Both the position numbers and the translations under genes were made by a program. The notes below the pieces were generated by a model, which searched no databases, was not told where the DNA came from, and saw nothing but the letters and a program-made list of their open reading frames with translations. This document shows, piece after piece, positions 21,822-31,957 of a stretch of 64,000 nt of DNA (its first letter is position 1; each line of letters opens with the position of its first letter). Origin of the DNA: Halomonas faecis. GTDB lineage: Bacteria; Pseudomonadota; Gammaproteobacteria; Pseudomonadales; Halomonadaceae. The stretch spans positions 27,479 to 91,478 of the forward strand of contig NZ_JAACZO010000006.1 of assembly GCF_010993975.1 (NCBI RefSeq). The letters are read 5' to 3'.

Positions 21822-23288
21822 ATGAAATTGCTGGGCTATGCGTACTTGCGAGAGCAGTTAGGGCTGAGGGTTTTCGAACCGATTCGGCCAGCCATGGTTC
21901 GGCCCGTGACACGCATCGTAACGCTGGAAGAGTGTCTGGCCGTGCCGGCGGAGCGCGCACCGGACGATGACCTGCTGGCCCATTGCCTGTTCGCCCTCAA
22001 GCATGAGGGCATCGATCTGGCCATTCTATCGCAGGTATTGCCGCACCTCCCGGAGGAAGCCTTTATCGAGGCGCTGCAGGTATCTCCAAATGGCATTTAC
22101 CTGCGCAAGTTGGCCTATCTCTACGAGGCCTTCGTCGCTCCGCTGGATATCGAACCCCGGATTCGGGGGCGTGCAGTACCGCTATTCGAACCGAAGCAGT
22201 ACGTGACGGGCCCCAGCGTGCGCAACAGCCGCTGGCGGGTGGATTTCAATGGTCTGGGCTCCTTGCGCTACTGTGCGACGGTACGCCGTACGCCGGAGAT
22301 ACAGCGACTGCTCGATGAGGATATACTGGCCCAGGCCCGGGCGTTCGTGTCCTCGCTGCCGCCTGGCATGCTGGATCGCGCCATCCAGTGGGCCTACTTG
22401 AGCGAGACTCAGTCGTCTTTCGCCATCGAACGCGAGTCTCCCACGCCGGACAAGCAGCAGCGCTTCATGCAGTTGCTGCGTCAGGCCCATGAAGGAATGC
22501 CCCTGGACGAAGCCTATCTCGTCACATTGCAGAACAGCACGGTCAGCAACCCTTTCGACAAGGCGGCGGCTTTCCGGCACGAACAGAACTATCTCCACAA
22601 CGGGCTGCCTGGAGCGTTGGGAGTCAGCTATTTGCCACCTCCGCCGGAACTTTGCGAATCCTTGATGGGTGAGCTCATGGCCTGGGCGAATCGGCTACCG
22701 GAGGCGGTTCCTGCGCTGGTATCCGCATCGGTCGTCTCCTTTGGCTTCGTGTTCCTGCACCCCTTCATGGATGGCAATGGGCGAATCTCGCGTTTTTTGA
22801 TCCACCATGCCCTGTGTCGTGCCGGAGAATTGGAGCGTGGCAACTTGCTGCCCATTTCCGTGGCCATGAAGCGTCATGAGGCCGACTACCTGGCGGCGCT
22901 GGAGGCCTTCTCCAAGCCGGCGCGCCAGCACTGGCAGGTGAATTGGATCGATGCCGACCATCACGACTTCCGCTTTACCGGCAGCGAAGCCATCTACCGA
23001 TACTGGGATGCCACGCCTGCTGTGGCCTTCACACTGCGAATGGCAAGAGTGGCGCTGGAAGAGGATCTCAAGGCGGAGACCCATTATCTGGCCTGCTTCG
23101 ATCGTGTCTACCGTACGATCGATGAGCATTTCGATATCCGCGGCAGCGATCTGGCTCGGCTGGTGATGATGTGCCTGAGCAATGAAGGAAGGCTCTCGAA
23201 CAACCGCCGGCGGCAATTCCGCTACCAGGTACCTGAAGACGTGCTGGATGCCATCGAGGTAGAAGCACAGCGAGCACTCATCGACTGA
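21822..23288 (+). CDS. Fic family protein (probable AMPylator)
   Basis: 488 residues from the ATG at 21822. The Fic core motif HPFMDGNGRISR is complete (catalytic His, phosphate-binding GNGR). An inhibitory-helix-like motif SSFAIERE lies N-terminal of it (about residue 205), which fits class II Fic proteins whose Glu blocks the ATP site. The C-terminus looks like a winged helix. Fic enzymes transfer AMP to Tyr/Ser/Thr of target proteins. The chosen ATG has no good ribosome site. The frame just upstream (from GTG 21788) encodes NEIPLWYRLSDEIAG, which would join neatly to the YAYLREQLGL of this frame if one C in gggctatg (about 21834-21838) were removed, so the N-terminus may be frameshifted. 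Confidence 0.85.
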   Translation: MKLLGYAYLREQLGLRVFEPIRPAMVRPVTRIVTLEECLAVPAERAPDDDLLAHCLFALKHEGIDLAILSQVLPHLPEEAFIEALQVSPNGIYLRKLAYLYEAFVAPLDIEPRIRGRAVPLFEPKQYVTGPSVRNSRWRVDFNGLGSLRYCATVRRTPEIQRLLDEDILAQARAFVSSLPPGMLDRAIQWAYLSETQSSFAIERESPTPDKQQRFMQLLRQAHEGMPLDEAYLVTLQNSTVSNPFDKAAAFRHEQNYLHNGLPGALGVSYLPPPPELCESLMGELMAWANRLPEAVPALVSASVVSFGFVFLHPFMDGNGRISRFLIHHALCRAGELERGNLLPISVAMKRHEADYLAALEAFSKPARQHWQVNWIDADHHDFRFTGSEAIYRYWDATPAVAFTLRMARVALEEDLKAETHYLACFDRVYRTIDEHFDIRGSDLARLVMMCLSNEGRLSNNRRRQFRYQVPEDVLDAIEVEAQRALID

Positions 23289-23291
23289 CCC

Positions 23292-24674
23292 ATGACCGTT
23301 ACCCAATACCTCAGCATTCTTTTCTCGCGCCCGCGCTGGCGGCACGTATTGGGGGCGGCCCTGGTGGCGCATCTGGTCGTGGGCGGCTTCGCCCTGCTCC
23401 GGGCGCTGCTGGCCGGCATCGATCTCTCGCTGATCATGGACGGCATCCAGTTCGCGCTCATTCAGGCGGCGCTGTTCCTGCTGTACTTCTCCTCATCGCG
23501 GATGGAGAACGTCCGCTATTCGCTGGATACGCAGTTCTACGTCGAGCGCTATTACAAGGAGCACAGCCGCTTCCTGGCCATGAAGCGCGAAGGGAAGGGC
23601 GACTACGGGGCGCAGATCGGCCTGGAAGCGGGCGACACGCGCCGCCTGGCCGGACGGCGCGATCTCATCGTCAGCCAGTCGCTGCTCGAGTACCGGCCGC
23701 CGGCGGATGCCACCATCCAGGATCTGGCGTTTCGCCTGGAAGACAACTGGTACGAGCTGCCCTGGGTCGTGGCCGATCAGGCCCTGGAGATCACCCTCAA
23801 GCGCTTCAACGCCCTGGAAAAGTACGACTACAACGGCCTACTGATGGCCGTCACCGGGCTGGAACGAGGCCCCGAAGGCGCCACTCTGGTCTTCGAGAAG
23901 GCCACCTACTACAGCTACCTGGTCACCAACATGCTGCCGGAGGTGGAACTGCCCGGCGGGCTGACCTACCGCGACATGCTTGAACCCGGCCCCGCGCTCG
24001 CCACGCTGGAAACCAGCCAGCCGGAGAACCACCTGGGGCTCAACTGCCTGTACCGCACCCGCGACGGCGATTTCATCATTCCGCGGCGCAGCCAGAACAC
24101 CAACGTCTTCAAGGGGCAGCTCTCGGCCAGCGTTTCCGGCGCCTCGAACCTGCACACCTGCCGCCTGGGCCGAACCGGCACCTACGGCCCCCTGGCCTGG
24201 CTGATCAACGAAACCCGCGAAGAGCTGCCCTTCCTGTTCACCGAGGAAGGGCAGCCAACCGGCGACGAAGCCCTGGAAGCCCTGCTGGGCGAGGCACGCT
24301 TTCTCGGCATCACCCGCGAGCTGCGCCGCTGCGGCAAGCCGGAAGTCTTCTTCTTCTGCCCGCTGCCGCTGACCACCGGCGAGGTGCGCCAGCGGCTGGT
24401 GGCGCATCGGCGCGCCCGCGGCGAAACGGTTGAGATGAGCGAGATTCGCGCCATCGACTACAACGAAAACGCCGGCTTCCTGCTGGTGAACGAAGCGGCG
24501 CTGTTCGAAGGCCTGGGCCAGCACATCGAACCGGGCAAGCGCCGCCCGCCGCTGTTTCGCAAAGCGCGCCCCGAATTCCAGCACCGCCTGCGCCACGAGG
24601 GCGAAACCTATGTGGTTTCCGAGGCGCTGTTCGTCAATCTGGTGCTCTATCAACACCACCGTTCGACTGGATGA
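23292..24674 (+). CDS. Unknown protein: two N-terminal membrane helices plus Nudix-like domain
   Basis: 460 residues, not recognised as a named family. Two hydrophobic segments (about 19-40 and 48-68) form a membrane hairpin, followed by a large soluble part. Within it GLNCLYRTRDGDFIIPRRSQ resembles the opening strand of a Nudix fold, and NETREELPF (about residue 298) resembles a degenerate Nudix box with REEL; EVFFFCPLPL would be a later strand. If so it may bind or cleave a nucleotide at the inner face of the membrane. It starts 3 bases after the Fic stop and ends 3 bases before wbpA, so it is co-transcribed with both. Confidence 0.6.
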   Translation: MTVTQYLSILFSRPRWRHVLGAALVAHLVVGGFALLRALLAGIDLSLIMDGIQFALIQAALFLLYFSSSRMENVRYSLDTQFYVERYYKEHSRFLAMKREGKGDYGAQIGLEAGDTRRLAGRRDLIVSQSLLEYRPPADATIQDLAFRLEDNWYELPWVVADQALEITLKRFNALEKYDYNGLLMAVTGLERGPEGATLVFEKATYYSYLVTNMLPEVELPGGLTYRDMLEPGPALATLETSQPENHLGLNCLYRTRDGDFIIPRRSQNTNVFKGQLSASVSGASNLHTCRLGRTGTYGPLAWLINETREELPFLFTEEGQPTGDEALEALLGEARFLGITRELRRCGKPEVFFFCPLPLTTGEVRQRLVAHRRARGETVEMSEIRAIDYNENAGFLLVNEAALFEGLGQHIEPGKRRPPLFRKARPEFQHRLRHEGETYVVSEALFVNLVLYQHHRSTG

Positions 24675-24677
24675 TCG

Positions 24678-25991
24678 ATGACATCACCCCACGCTAACCT
24701 CCTGCACAAACTCAACGCCAAGGAAGCCGTGATCGGCATCGTCGGCCTCGGTTACGTCGGCCTGCCGCTGATGCTGCGCTACAACGACATCGGTTTTCGC
24801 GTGCTCGGCATCGACATCGACCAGGACAAGGTCGACCGCCTCAACGCCGGCCAGAGCTACATCGAGCACATTCCCTCGGCGAAGGTCGCCCGGGCGACCG
24901 GTTCCGGCTTCGAAGCCACCACGGACTTCCGTCGCGTGGCCGAGGCCGATGCGATCATTCTCTGCGTACCCACGCCGCTCAACAAATACCGCGAGCCGGA
25001 CATGAGTTTCGTGGTGAACACCGTCGATGCGCTGAAACCGCATCTGCGCGAAGGGCAGGTGGTCTCGCTGGAAAGCACCACCTATCCCGGCACCACCGAA
25101 GAAGAGCTACTGCCGCGGGTGCAGGAAAATGGCCTCGTCGTGGGCGAGAACGTCTTTCTGGTCTATTCCCCCGAGCGCGAAGACCCCGGCAATCCGGATT
25201 TCGAAACCCGCACCATCCCCAAGGTCGTTGGCGGCCATACGCCGGCCTGCCGGCAAGTGGGCGAGGCGCTCTATGCCCCGGCCATCGACCGCGTGGTGCC
25301 GGTCAGTTCCACCAAGGCCGCCGAGATGACCAAGCTGCTGGAAAACATCCACCGTGCGGTGAACATCGGCCTGGTCAACGAGATGAAAGTGGTGGCAGAC
25401 CGCATGGGTATCGACATCTTCGAGGTCGTCGACGCCGCCGCCACCAAGCCCTTCGGTTTCACGCCCTACTACCCGGGCCCGGGCCTGGGCGGCCACTGCA
25501 TTCCCATCGACCCCTTCTATCTCACCTGGAAGGCGCGCGAGTACGGCCTGCACACCCGTTTCATCGAGCTTTCCGGCGAGGTGAATCGCGCCATGCCGGA
25601 ATACGTGGTCGGCAAGCTGATGGACGGCCTCAACGACCACGGCAAGGCGCTCAAGGGCAGCCGCGTGCTGGTGCTGGGCATCGCCTACAAGAAGAACGTC
25701 GACGACATGCGCGAATCGCCCTCCGTGGAAATCATGGAACTCATCGAAAGCAAGGGCGCCGAGGTGAGCTACAGCGACCCCCACGTGCCGGTGTTTCCCA
25801 AGATGCGCGAGCACCATTTCGCGCTGAGCAGCGTCGAGCTGAGTGCCGAAAGCCTGGCCGGCTTCGACGCCGTGGTACTGGCCACCGACCACGACCGCTT
25901 CGACTTCGAACTGATCAAGCAGCACGCCAAGCTGATCGTCGACAGTCGCGGCACCTACCGCGAAGCCGCCCCCCACATCGTCAAGGCCTGA
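24678..25991 (+). CDS. wbpA: UDP-N-acetylglucosamine 6-dehydrogenase WbpA
   Basis: 437 residues. It has the nucleotide-sugar dehydrogenase layout: [15 protein letters not shown] at the N-terminus, the central helix [20 protein letters not shown], the catalytic Cys in [13 protein letters not shown], and [14 protein letters not shown] in the C-terminal NAD fold. The long N-terminus, [10 protein letters not shown] and GGHCIP place it with WbpA/WecC/TviB rather than UDP-glucose dehydrogenases. With wbpB, D, E and I close by, its likely job is UDP-GlcNAc to UDP-GlcNAcA, the first step to UDP-ManNAc3NAcA. It follows the two-TM gene after 3 bases. Confidence 0.9.
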   Translation: MTSPHANLLHKLNAKEAVIGIVGLGYVGLPLMLRYNDIGFRVLGIDIDQDKVDRLNAGQSYIEHIPSAKVARATGSGFEATTDFRRVAEADAIILCVPTPLNKYREPDMSFVVNTVDALKPHLREGQVVSLESTTYPGTTEEELLPRVQENGLVVGENVFLVYSPEREDPGNPDFETRTIPKVVGGHTPACRQVGEALYAPAIDRVVPVSSTKAAEMTKLLENIHRAVNIGLVNEMKVVADRMGIDIFEVVDAAATKPFGFTPYYPGPGLGGHCIPIDPFYLTWKAREYGLHTRFIELSGEVNRAMPEYVVGKLMDGLNDHGKALKGSRVLVLGIAYKKNVDDMRESPSVEIMELIESKGAEVSYSDPHVPVFPKMREHHFALSSVELSAESLAGFDAVVLATDHDRFDFELIKQHAKLIVDSRGTYREAAPHIVKA

Positions 25992-26020
25992 TTTCACACT
26001 CGCCACGGAGCTCATGGTCC

Positions 26021-27093
<1,073 letters not shown>

Positions 27094-27110
27094 CCTCGGA
27101 ACCCGCTTTC

Positions 27111-27192
27111 TGCCACGGAACCCACGTAATAACACAGAAGTTATTAATTGAAATCTTTATTGTTTTATATTTTTCCGTGTTCTTCCGTGGCA
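27111..27192. repeat. CCACGGAA inverted repeat, copy 2 (wbpB-wbpD gap)
   Basis: The left arm tgccacggaacccacg... and right arm ttttccgtgttcttccgtgg are complementary at their ends and flank an AT-rich centre. It shares the CCACGGAA and AACACAGAA words with copies 1, 3 and 4. Confidence 0.85.
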
Positions 27193-27219
27193 AGAATTGG
27201 CAACCAAAGGAACTTGATC

Positions 27220-27798
27220 ATGTCAGTGTCGATCCATCCTTCCGCCATCGTCGACGAAGGCGCCCAGATCGGCGAAGGCTCCCGCGTATGGCACTTCGTG
27301 CACGTGTGCGGCGGCGCCCGCATCGGCAAGAACGTTTCCATGGGCCAGGGCGTGTTCGTCGGCAACAAGGTCACCATCGGCGACAACTGCAAGATCCAGA
27401 ACAACGTCTCCGTGTACGACAACGTGCACCTGGAAGAAGGCGTGTTCTGCGGCCCGAGCATGGTATTCACCAACGTCTACAACCCTCGCTCGCTGATCGA
27501 GCGCAAGGACGAATACCGCGATACCCTGGTCCGCAAGGGAGCCAGCCTGGGCGCCAACTGCACCATCGTGTGCGGGGTGACCATCGGCGAGTACGCCTTC
27601 ATCGGTGCCGGCGCCGTCGTCAACAAGAACGTACCGGCCTACGCCCTGATGGTGGGGGTGCCCGCCAAGCAGATCGGATGGATGAGCGAGTACGGCGAAC
27701 AGTTGCAACTGCCGCTGAAAGGGCAGGGCGAAGCCGTGTGCCAGCACACCGGCGACCGCTACGTTCTGGATGGCACGGAAGTCATCAAAAGTCGATAG
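27220..27798 (+). CDS. wbpD: UDP-2-acetamido-3-amino-2,3-dideoxyglucuronate N-acetyltransferase WbpD
   Basis: 192 residues. Left-handed beta-helix acetyltransferase: hexapeptide repeats run from [16 protein letters not shown] through [17 protein letters not shown] and [15 protein letters not shown] to [32 protein letters not shown] is typical of WbpD/WlbB. It acetylates the 3-amino group made by WbpE. The ATG at 27220 follows aaagga. Its C-terminal codons run into the third CCACGGAA repeat immediately after the stop. Confidence 0.9.
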   Translation: MSVSIHPSAIVDEGAQIGEGSRVWHFVHVCGGARIGKNVSMGQGVFVGNKVTIGDNCKIQNNVSVYDNVHLEEGVFCGPSMVFTNVYNPRSLIERKDEYRDTLVRKGASLGANCTIVCGVTIGEYAFIGAGAVVNKNVPAYALMVGVPAKQIGWMSEYGEQLQLPLKGQGEAVCQHTGDRYVLDGTEVIKSR

Positions 27799-27825
27799 CC
27801 ACGGAAAGCACGGAATAACACTGAA
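27798..27825 (+). repeat. CCACGGAA repeat, left arm only (copy 3)
   Basis: gccacggaaagcacggaa followed by taacactgaa matches the left arms of copies 1, 2 and 4. No right arm is present before the GxxExxY gene; the next complete repeat lies after that gene. Confidence 0.8.
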
Positions 27826-27829
27826 TACA

Positions 27830-28192
27830 ATGCATGAAGAAGAACTGACATATAAGATTAGAGGCGCTGTGTTTGAAGTTTACCGCCAACTCGGCCATGG
27901 CTTTCTGGAAAGCGTGTATCAAAAAGCGTTGATTCACGAACTGTCAATGAGCGGAATCAAAGCCGTTGCCGAACTTCCTCTGTCTGTTGTCTACAAAGAT
28001 CATGCGGTAGGTGAATTTCGTGCCGATATCGTCGTGGAAAATAAAATACTGCTAGAGCTAAAGGCCACCAGCACCGTTCATCCATCGGCAGAAGCTCAGG
28101 TAATAAACTACCTGAAAGCGACTGGCCTGAAAGTCGGGCTGCTGATAAATTTTGCCTGGCCCAAAGCCACTGTAAAGCGCCTTGTTTTTTAG
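27830..28192 (+). CDS. GxxExxY family protein
   Basis: 120 residues. The defining motif is GHGFLESVYQKALIHEL (G-x-x-E-x-x-Y), followed by FRADIVVENKILLELKATS, with Asp and E-x-K arranged as in PD-(D/E)XK folds, and an ending AQVINYLKATGLKVGLLINF. GxxExxY proteins have no settled function; a nuclease-like fold is suggested by the residues. Base composition is clearly lower in GC than the wbp genes. It sits between wbpD and wbpE, bracketed by CCACGGAA repeats, and has no good ribosome site; it looks like inserted cargo. Confidence 0.85.
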   Translation: MHEEELTYKIRGAVFEVYRQLGHGFLESVYQKALIHELSMSGIKAVAELPLSVVYKDHAVGEFRADIVVENKILLELKATSTVHPSAEAQVINYLKATGLKVGLLINFAWPKATVKRLVF

Positions 28193-28206
28193 TTTTTACA
28201 TGATTT

Positions 28207-28287
28207 TGCCACGGAATCCTCGGAATAACACAGAAAATTATTTAAATTAGTTATTTATTCTGTGTCTTTCCGTGTTTTTCCGTGGCA
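28207..28287. repeat. CCACGGAA inverted repeat, copy 4 (before wbpE)
   Basis: The left arm tgccacggaatcctcggaa... and right arm ttctgtgtctttccgtg... pair to form a long imperfect hairpin around an AT-rich core. It separates the GxxExxY gene from wbpE. Confidence 0.85.
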
Positions 28288-28303
28288 ATAAAAAGGTGTC
28301 ATA

Positions 28304-29461
28304 ATGCAATTCATCGATCTCGCCGCCCAGCAAGCGCGCATCAAGGACCAAATCGACGCCGGCATCCAACGTGTTCTCGCCCACGGTAAATACATCCTGG
28401 GCCCCGAAGTGCACGAGCTGGAAGAAAAACTCGCCGACTACACCGGCGCCAAGTACTGCATCACCTGCGCCAACGGCACCGATGCCTTGCAAATCGCCCA
28501 GATGGCGCTCGGCATCGGCCCCGGCGACGAAGTGATCACACCCGGCTTCACCTACATCGCCACCGCAGAAACCGTCGCCCTGCTGGGCGCCAAGCCGGTA
28601 TACGTGGATATCGACCCGCGCACCTACAATCTCGATCCCAGCAAGCTGGAAGCGGCCATCACACCGAAAACCCGCGCGATCATCCCCGTTTCGCTCTACG
28701 GCCAGTGTGCGGATTTCGACGCCATCAACGCCATTGCCGAAAAGCACGGCCTGCCGGTGATCGAAGATGCCGCCCAGAGTTTCGGCGCCACCTACAAGGG
28801 GCATAAGTCCGGCAATCTGAGTACCATCGCCACTACCAGCTTCTTCCCCAGCAAGCCGCTGGGCTGCTACGGCGACGGCGGTGCCATCTTCACCAACGAT
28901 GAAGAGCTAGCCACCGTCATCCGGCAAATCGCCCGGCATGGGCAAGACAAGCGCTACCACCACATTCGCGTAGGCGTGAACAGCCGGCTGGATACGCTGC
29001 AGGCCGCAATCCTGCTGCCCAAGCTGGAAATACTGCCCGAGGAAATCGAGCTCAGAAATAAAGTGGCTAAGTGCTACAGCGAGCTGCTGGATGGGAGTGT
29101 AATAGGGGAAAAGCAGCCTTTTGGTGACCGAAAAGAATATTCAGTGTCTTTCAGTGGATTCCGTGGCAACGTAACGACGCCCTATGTCGAGCCCCACAAT
29201 ACCAGCGCTTGGGCGCAGTACACCATTCGCGTGCCCAATCGCGAGCAAGTACAGGCCGCGCTCAAGGAAGCCGGCTTACCCACCGCGGTACACTATCCGG
29301 TGCCTCTCAATCAGCAGCCGGCAGTCGCTGACCGTGAAGCCGACCTGCCTCAGGGAGACCAAGCGGCAAAAGAAGTGATTTCATTGCCGATGCACCCCTA
29401 TTTGAACGATGAATCGGTCATGGCAGTGATTGCCTCCTTGAGTGAGGCCGCCATAGCATGA
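28304..29461 (+). CDS. wbpE: UDP-3-keto-GlcNAcA aminotransferase WbpE (DegT family)
   Basis: 385 residues. PLP-dependent aminotransferase: CANGTDALQIAQMALGIGPG, EDAAQSFGATYKG, and the PLP lysine in FFPSKPLGCYGDGG. VEPHNTSAWAQYTIRV and PTAVHYPVPLNQQP are WbpE/WlbC features. It transfers the amino group from glutamate to C-3 of the 3-keto sugar. Residues about 268-288 look inserted: they are encoded by 30 bases (29140-29169) that match the right arm of the CCACGGAA repeat with two differences. The reading frame stays open. Overlaps wzx by 4 bases. Confidence 0.88.
   Translation: MQFIDLAAQQARIKDQIDAGIQRVLAHGKYILGPEVHELEEKLADYTGAKYCITCANGTDALQIAQMALGIGPGDEVITPGFTYIATAETVALLGAKPVYVDIDPRTYNLDPSKLEAAITPKTRAIIPVSLYGQCADFDAINAIAEKHGLPVIEDAAQSFGATYKGHKSGNLSTIATTSFFPSKPLGCYGDGGAIFTNDEELATVIRQIARHGQDKRYHHIRVGVNSRLDTLQAAILLPKLEILPEEIELRNKVAKCYSELLDGSVIGEKQPFGDRKEYSVSFSGFRGNVTTPYVEPHNTSAWAQYTIRVPNREQVQAALKEAGLPTAVHYPVPLNQQPAVADREADLPQGDQAAKEVISLPMHPYLNDESVMAVIASLSEAAIA
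29140..29169 (+). repeat. CCACGGAA-family repeat arm inside the wbpE coding sequence
   Basis: 30 bases match 26075-26104 (right arm of copy 1) with two C-to-A differences. Translated in frame they give FSVSFSGFRGN-like residues between two blocks conserved in the family. Confidence 0.82.
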
Positions 29462-30954
29462 TGAGTCGTGCCAAGCAAAGGGCGGCAAGGCTGCTGCCAC
29501 AGAACAAGTTTGCACGCAGTGTTTCCGTTCTGGCTGGCGGTACGGCAGCGGGGCAGATCATCGTGGTTGCCGCATCGCCGATACTCACACGATTGTACAG
29601 CCCGGAGGATTTCGGGCTTCTAGCAGTATACGCCGGTTTGCTGGGCATTCTGTCCGTGATTGCCAGTTTGCGCTATCAGCTTGCCATTCCTCTGCCTGAA
29701 AGCGATGAAGAAGCAGGCAGCATTGTCGTCCTGAGCTTGCTGGTCGTTGTAGGGGTCACGATGTTCACCTCCGTGATCGTCGGCCTATTCGGCAGCTCGA
29801 TCGTGGAACTGCTCAATACACCGGGAATGGCGCCATACTTGTGGCTCTTGCCTGCCGGTCTTTTCCTCACCGGGGTTTACCAGGTCTTCAATTACTGGGC
29901 GATACGGACCAAGGCGTTCCCAGCCATTGCGCGAACGAAGTTCACGCAAGCGCTTGGCATGGTGGGTGTGCAGATCGGTGCCTACACGTTGGGGCCAATC
30001 GCGCTACTGCTAGGTCGGGTTGTAGGCCAGAGCGCCGGCATTGTCACCCTGGCGAAATTGACCACGAAAGGACGTTTAGGGGAGCTTCGTAAGAAAACAT
30101 ACGGCGATCTCAAGCTGGTTGCAGCCTCGTATCGCAATTTTCCTCTGTTATCGACCTGGACAGGACTCTCCAGTTCGGCAGGAACCAATTTACCCCCCAT
30201 CCTCATCGCTGCATTGCTCGGTGCTGGACCCGCCGGCATTTTCGCCTTGTCGCATCGTGTGTTGTCACAGCCAATGACGGTGCTTGGTAAATCTGTTGGC
30301 GACGTCTTTTACCGCCAAGCCGCCCAAGCCCACAGAGAAGGCAATCTCGGCCCAGTCGTCGACCGTGTATACTCAGTATTGGTCGTATTGGCATTGCCGA
30401 TTGCTACCATGATATTCATCAGCGCTCCTTCGGTATTTGTCTTTATCTTTGGGGATGAATGGGCCGTGGCAGGGGATGTGGCTCGCTGGATGACGCCTTG
30501 GCTATTCTTTCAGTTCATAGTCACGCCGCCGACAAGGATTTATCCGATACTTGGAAAGCATACCATGGCCCTAAGGTTCCAGCTAAGCCTTCTTCTTGCA
30601 GCTGTAGCCTCAGTGCTGCTTGGAGCTCTGCTATTTGATAGCATTGTATTGTCCGTTGCCTTCATTTCTATCACTAAAGGCTTCGTCTATATGGCTCGGC
30701 TCGTGACAACATATAAGCTGGTGGGGTTGAATATGTCTTCGCCGCTAATGGCGTTGATTTCTTCATTACCATGGGCCATTGCATGTAATTTTCCTCTCAT
30801 CGCGCTTTGGGTGATAAAGTGGGAGGTAGATGTTTCTCCTGCTTTGGAGGTTTCATTGTTTACGGCTTCGGTTGCGTTAGTGGCCATATTCATGGTTGCT
30901 AAGATAAAGAAAATTGTTGGTTCTCAAGAGTTGATGAATGAAAGCCATGGATGA
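29458..30954 (+). CDS. wzx: Wzx-type lipid-linked oligosaccharide flippase
   Basis: 498 residues with about 12-14 hydrophobic segments. The N-terminal part (SVLAGGTAAGQIIVVAASPILTRLYSPEDFG) is the polysaccharide-synthase/Wzx signature of the MOP superfamily. It would flip the undecaprenyl-linked repeat unit across the inner membrane. GC content begins to fall through this gene. It overlaps wbpE by 4 bases, and its 3' end overlaps the next gene, so translation is coupled. Confidence 0.88.
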   Translation: MMSRAKQRAARLLPQNKFARSVSVLAGGTAAGQIIVVAASPILTRLYSPEDFGLLAVYAGLLGILSVIASLRYQLAIPLPESDEEAGSIVVLSLLVVVGVTMFTSVIVGLFGSSIVELLNTPGMAPYLWLLPAGLFLTGVYQVFNYWAIRTKAFPAIARTKFTQALGMVGVQIGAYTLGPIALLLGRVVGQSAGIVTLAKLTTKGRLGELRKKTYGDLKLVAASYRNFPLLSTWTGLSSSAGTNLPPILIAALLGAGPAGIFALSHRVLSQPMTVLGKSVGDVFYRQAAQAHREGNLGPVVDRVYSVLVVLALPIATMIFISAPSVFVFIFGDEWAVAGDVARWMTPWLFFQFIVTPPTRIYPILGKHTMALRFQLSLLLAAVASVLLGALLFDSIVLSVAFISITKGFVYMARLVTTYKLVGLNMSSPLMALISSLPWAIACNFPLIALWVIKWEVDVSPALEVSLFTASVALVAIFMVAKIKKIVGSQELMNESHG

Positions 30955-31957
30955 AAAAAAAGGTAGCCCTGTATTCTTGCTGGCATCGGAACGAAGTGGT
31001 ACGAACTTGCTTCGCCGCCGGCTGACTGAACAGCAACGAACGTTGTTTGGTCCGTCTCCACTTCATCTGCTTAAGCACTTATATTATGCCGAACCATATT
31101 ATGGCGACTTACGTGATGATAAAAACTTTATAAGGTTTGTTAATGATGCTTTGGGGCTTGCATATCATCATTTTTCACCTTGGGATGTAAAAATAGTATC
31201 CGATGAAGTTCTTGAATACTATCCCTCGCTAATGCATGCAAGATCGGCTGTCGGTGTAATGCATGTGCTATACACGCTTTACGCATATAGCAAAGGATAT
31301 AGCAGTTATTTTTGCAAAGATAACAACCTTTTTGACTTTGTTAGTGAAATACGAATGGAGCTCCCTCAGGCTCGCTTCATTTACTTGTATCGTGATCCTC
31401 GTGATGTGATTCTTAGTCAGAAAAAACGTCCCCTGCAAAACAAAAGTACTGTATATTTAAGCCAGCTGTGGAGGGATGAGCAGATAAAATGCATACGCCA
31501 TTCGAACAACTTGTCTGAGGATGGCATGTTGATTAATGTTTCATATGAAGATTTTATAAGTAATGAAGTCCGCGTTATCGACCACATTATTGAGTCTTTT
31601 GGTCTAGAGCCTGCTGGCAACCAAGTCGACAGATTTTCAGGTGAAAAAGCCGATGTTCATGAATGGGCCAATCTTAACAAGCCAACGCTGAAGAATAATT
31701 CAGGGAAGTACATGGATGGGCTTTCAAAGTCAGCCATTCGCAAGATCGAGGGAATATGCTGGCACCAGATGAAATGGCTAAGTTATTTACCAATAAATAA
31801 GAAAAGGCCTGGCTTGTCTGAGGCCCAGGCTCAGCTCGAAGTTCTGATTGGAAAGTTTACTCGAAAATTTCGTGGTGGAGCTAAATCCAAGGGGATAACT
31901 CCTGGACAGCTAGATCGTATCCGTTTTACTAAAGGCATCAAGAAAAAGTGGCAATAA
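30938..31957 (+). CDS. Sulfotransferase 1 (polysaccharide or glycolipid)
   Basis: 339 residues. The PAPS-binding 5'-phosphosulfate loop is visible near the N-terminus as LASERSGTNLLRR, and the 3'-phosphate site as YLYRDPRDVILSQ (about residue 148). Both are the classic sulfotransferase motifs. It would transfer sulfate from PAPS to a sugar hydroxyl or amine; the acceptor is unknown but the location inside the operon points to the repeat unit. Very AT-rich compared with flanking genes. Starts inside wzx (ATG at 30938; another at 30947). Confidence 0.82.
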   Translation: MKAMDEKKGSPVFLLASERSGTNLLRRRLTEQQRTLFGPSPLHLLKHLYYAEPYYGDLRDDKNFIRFVNDALGLAYHHFSPWDVKIVSDEVLEYYPSLMHARSAVGVMHVLYTLYAYSKGYSSYFCKDNNLFDFVSEIRMELPQARFIYLYRDPRDVILSQKKRPLQNKSTVYLSQLWRDEQIKCIRHSNNLSEDGMLINVSYEDFISNEVRVIDHIIESFGLEPAGNQVDRFSGEKADVHEWANLNKPTLKNNSGKYMDGLSKSAIRKIEGICWHQMKWLSYLPINKKRPGLSEAQAQLEVLIGKFTRKFRGGAKSKGITPGQLDRIRFTKGIKKKWQ

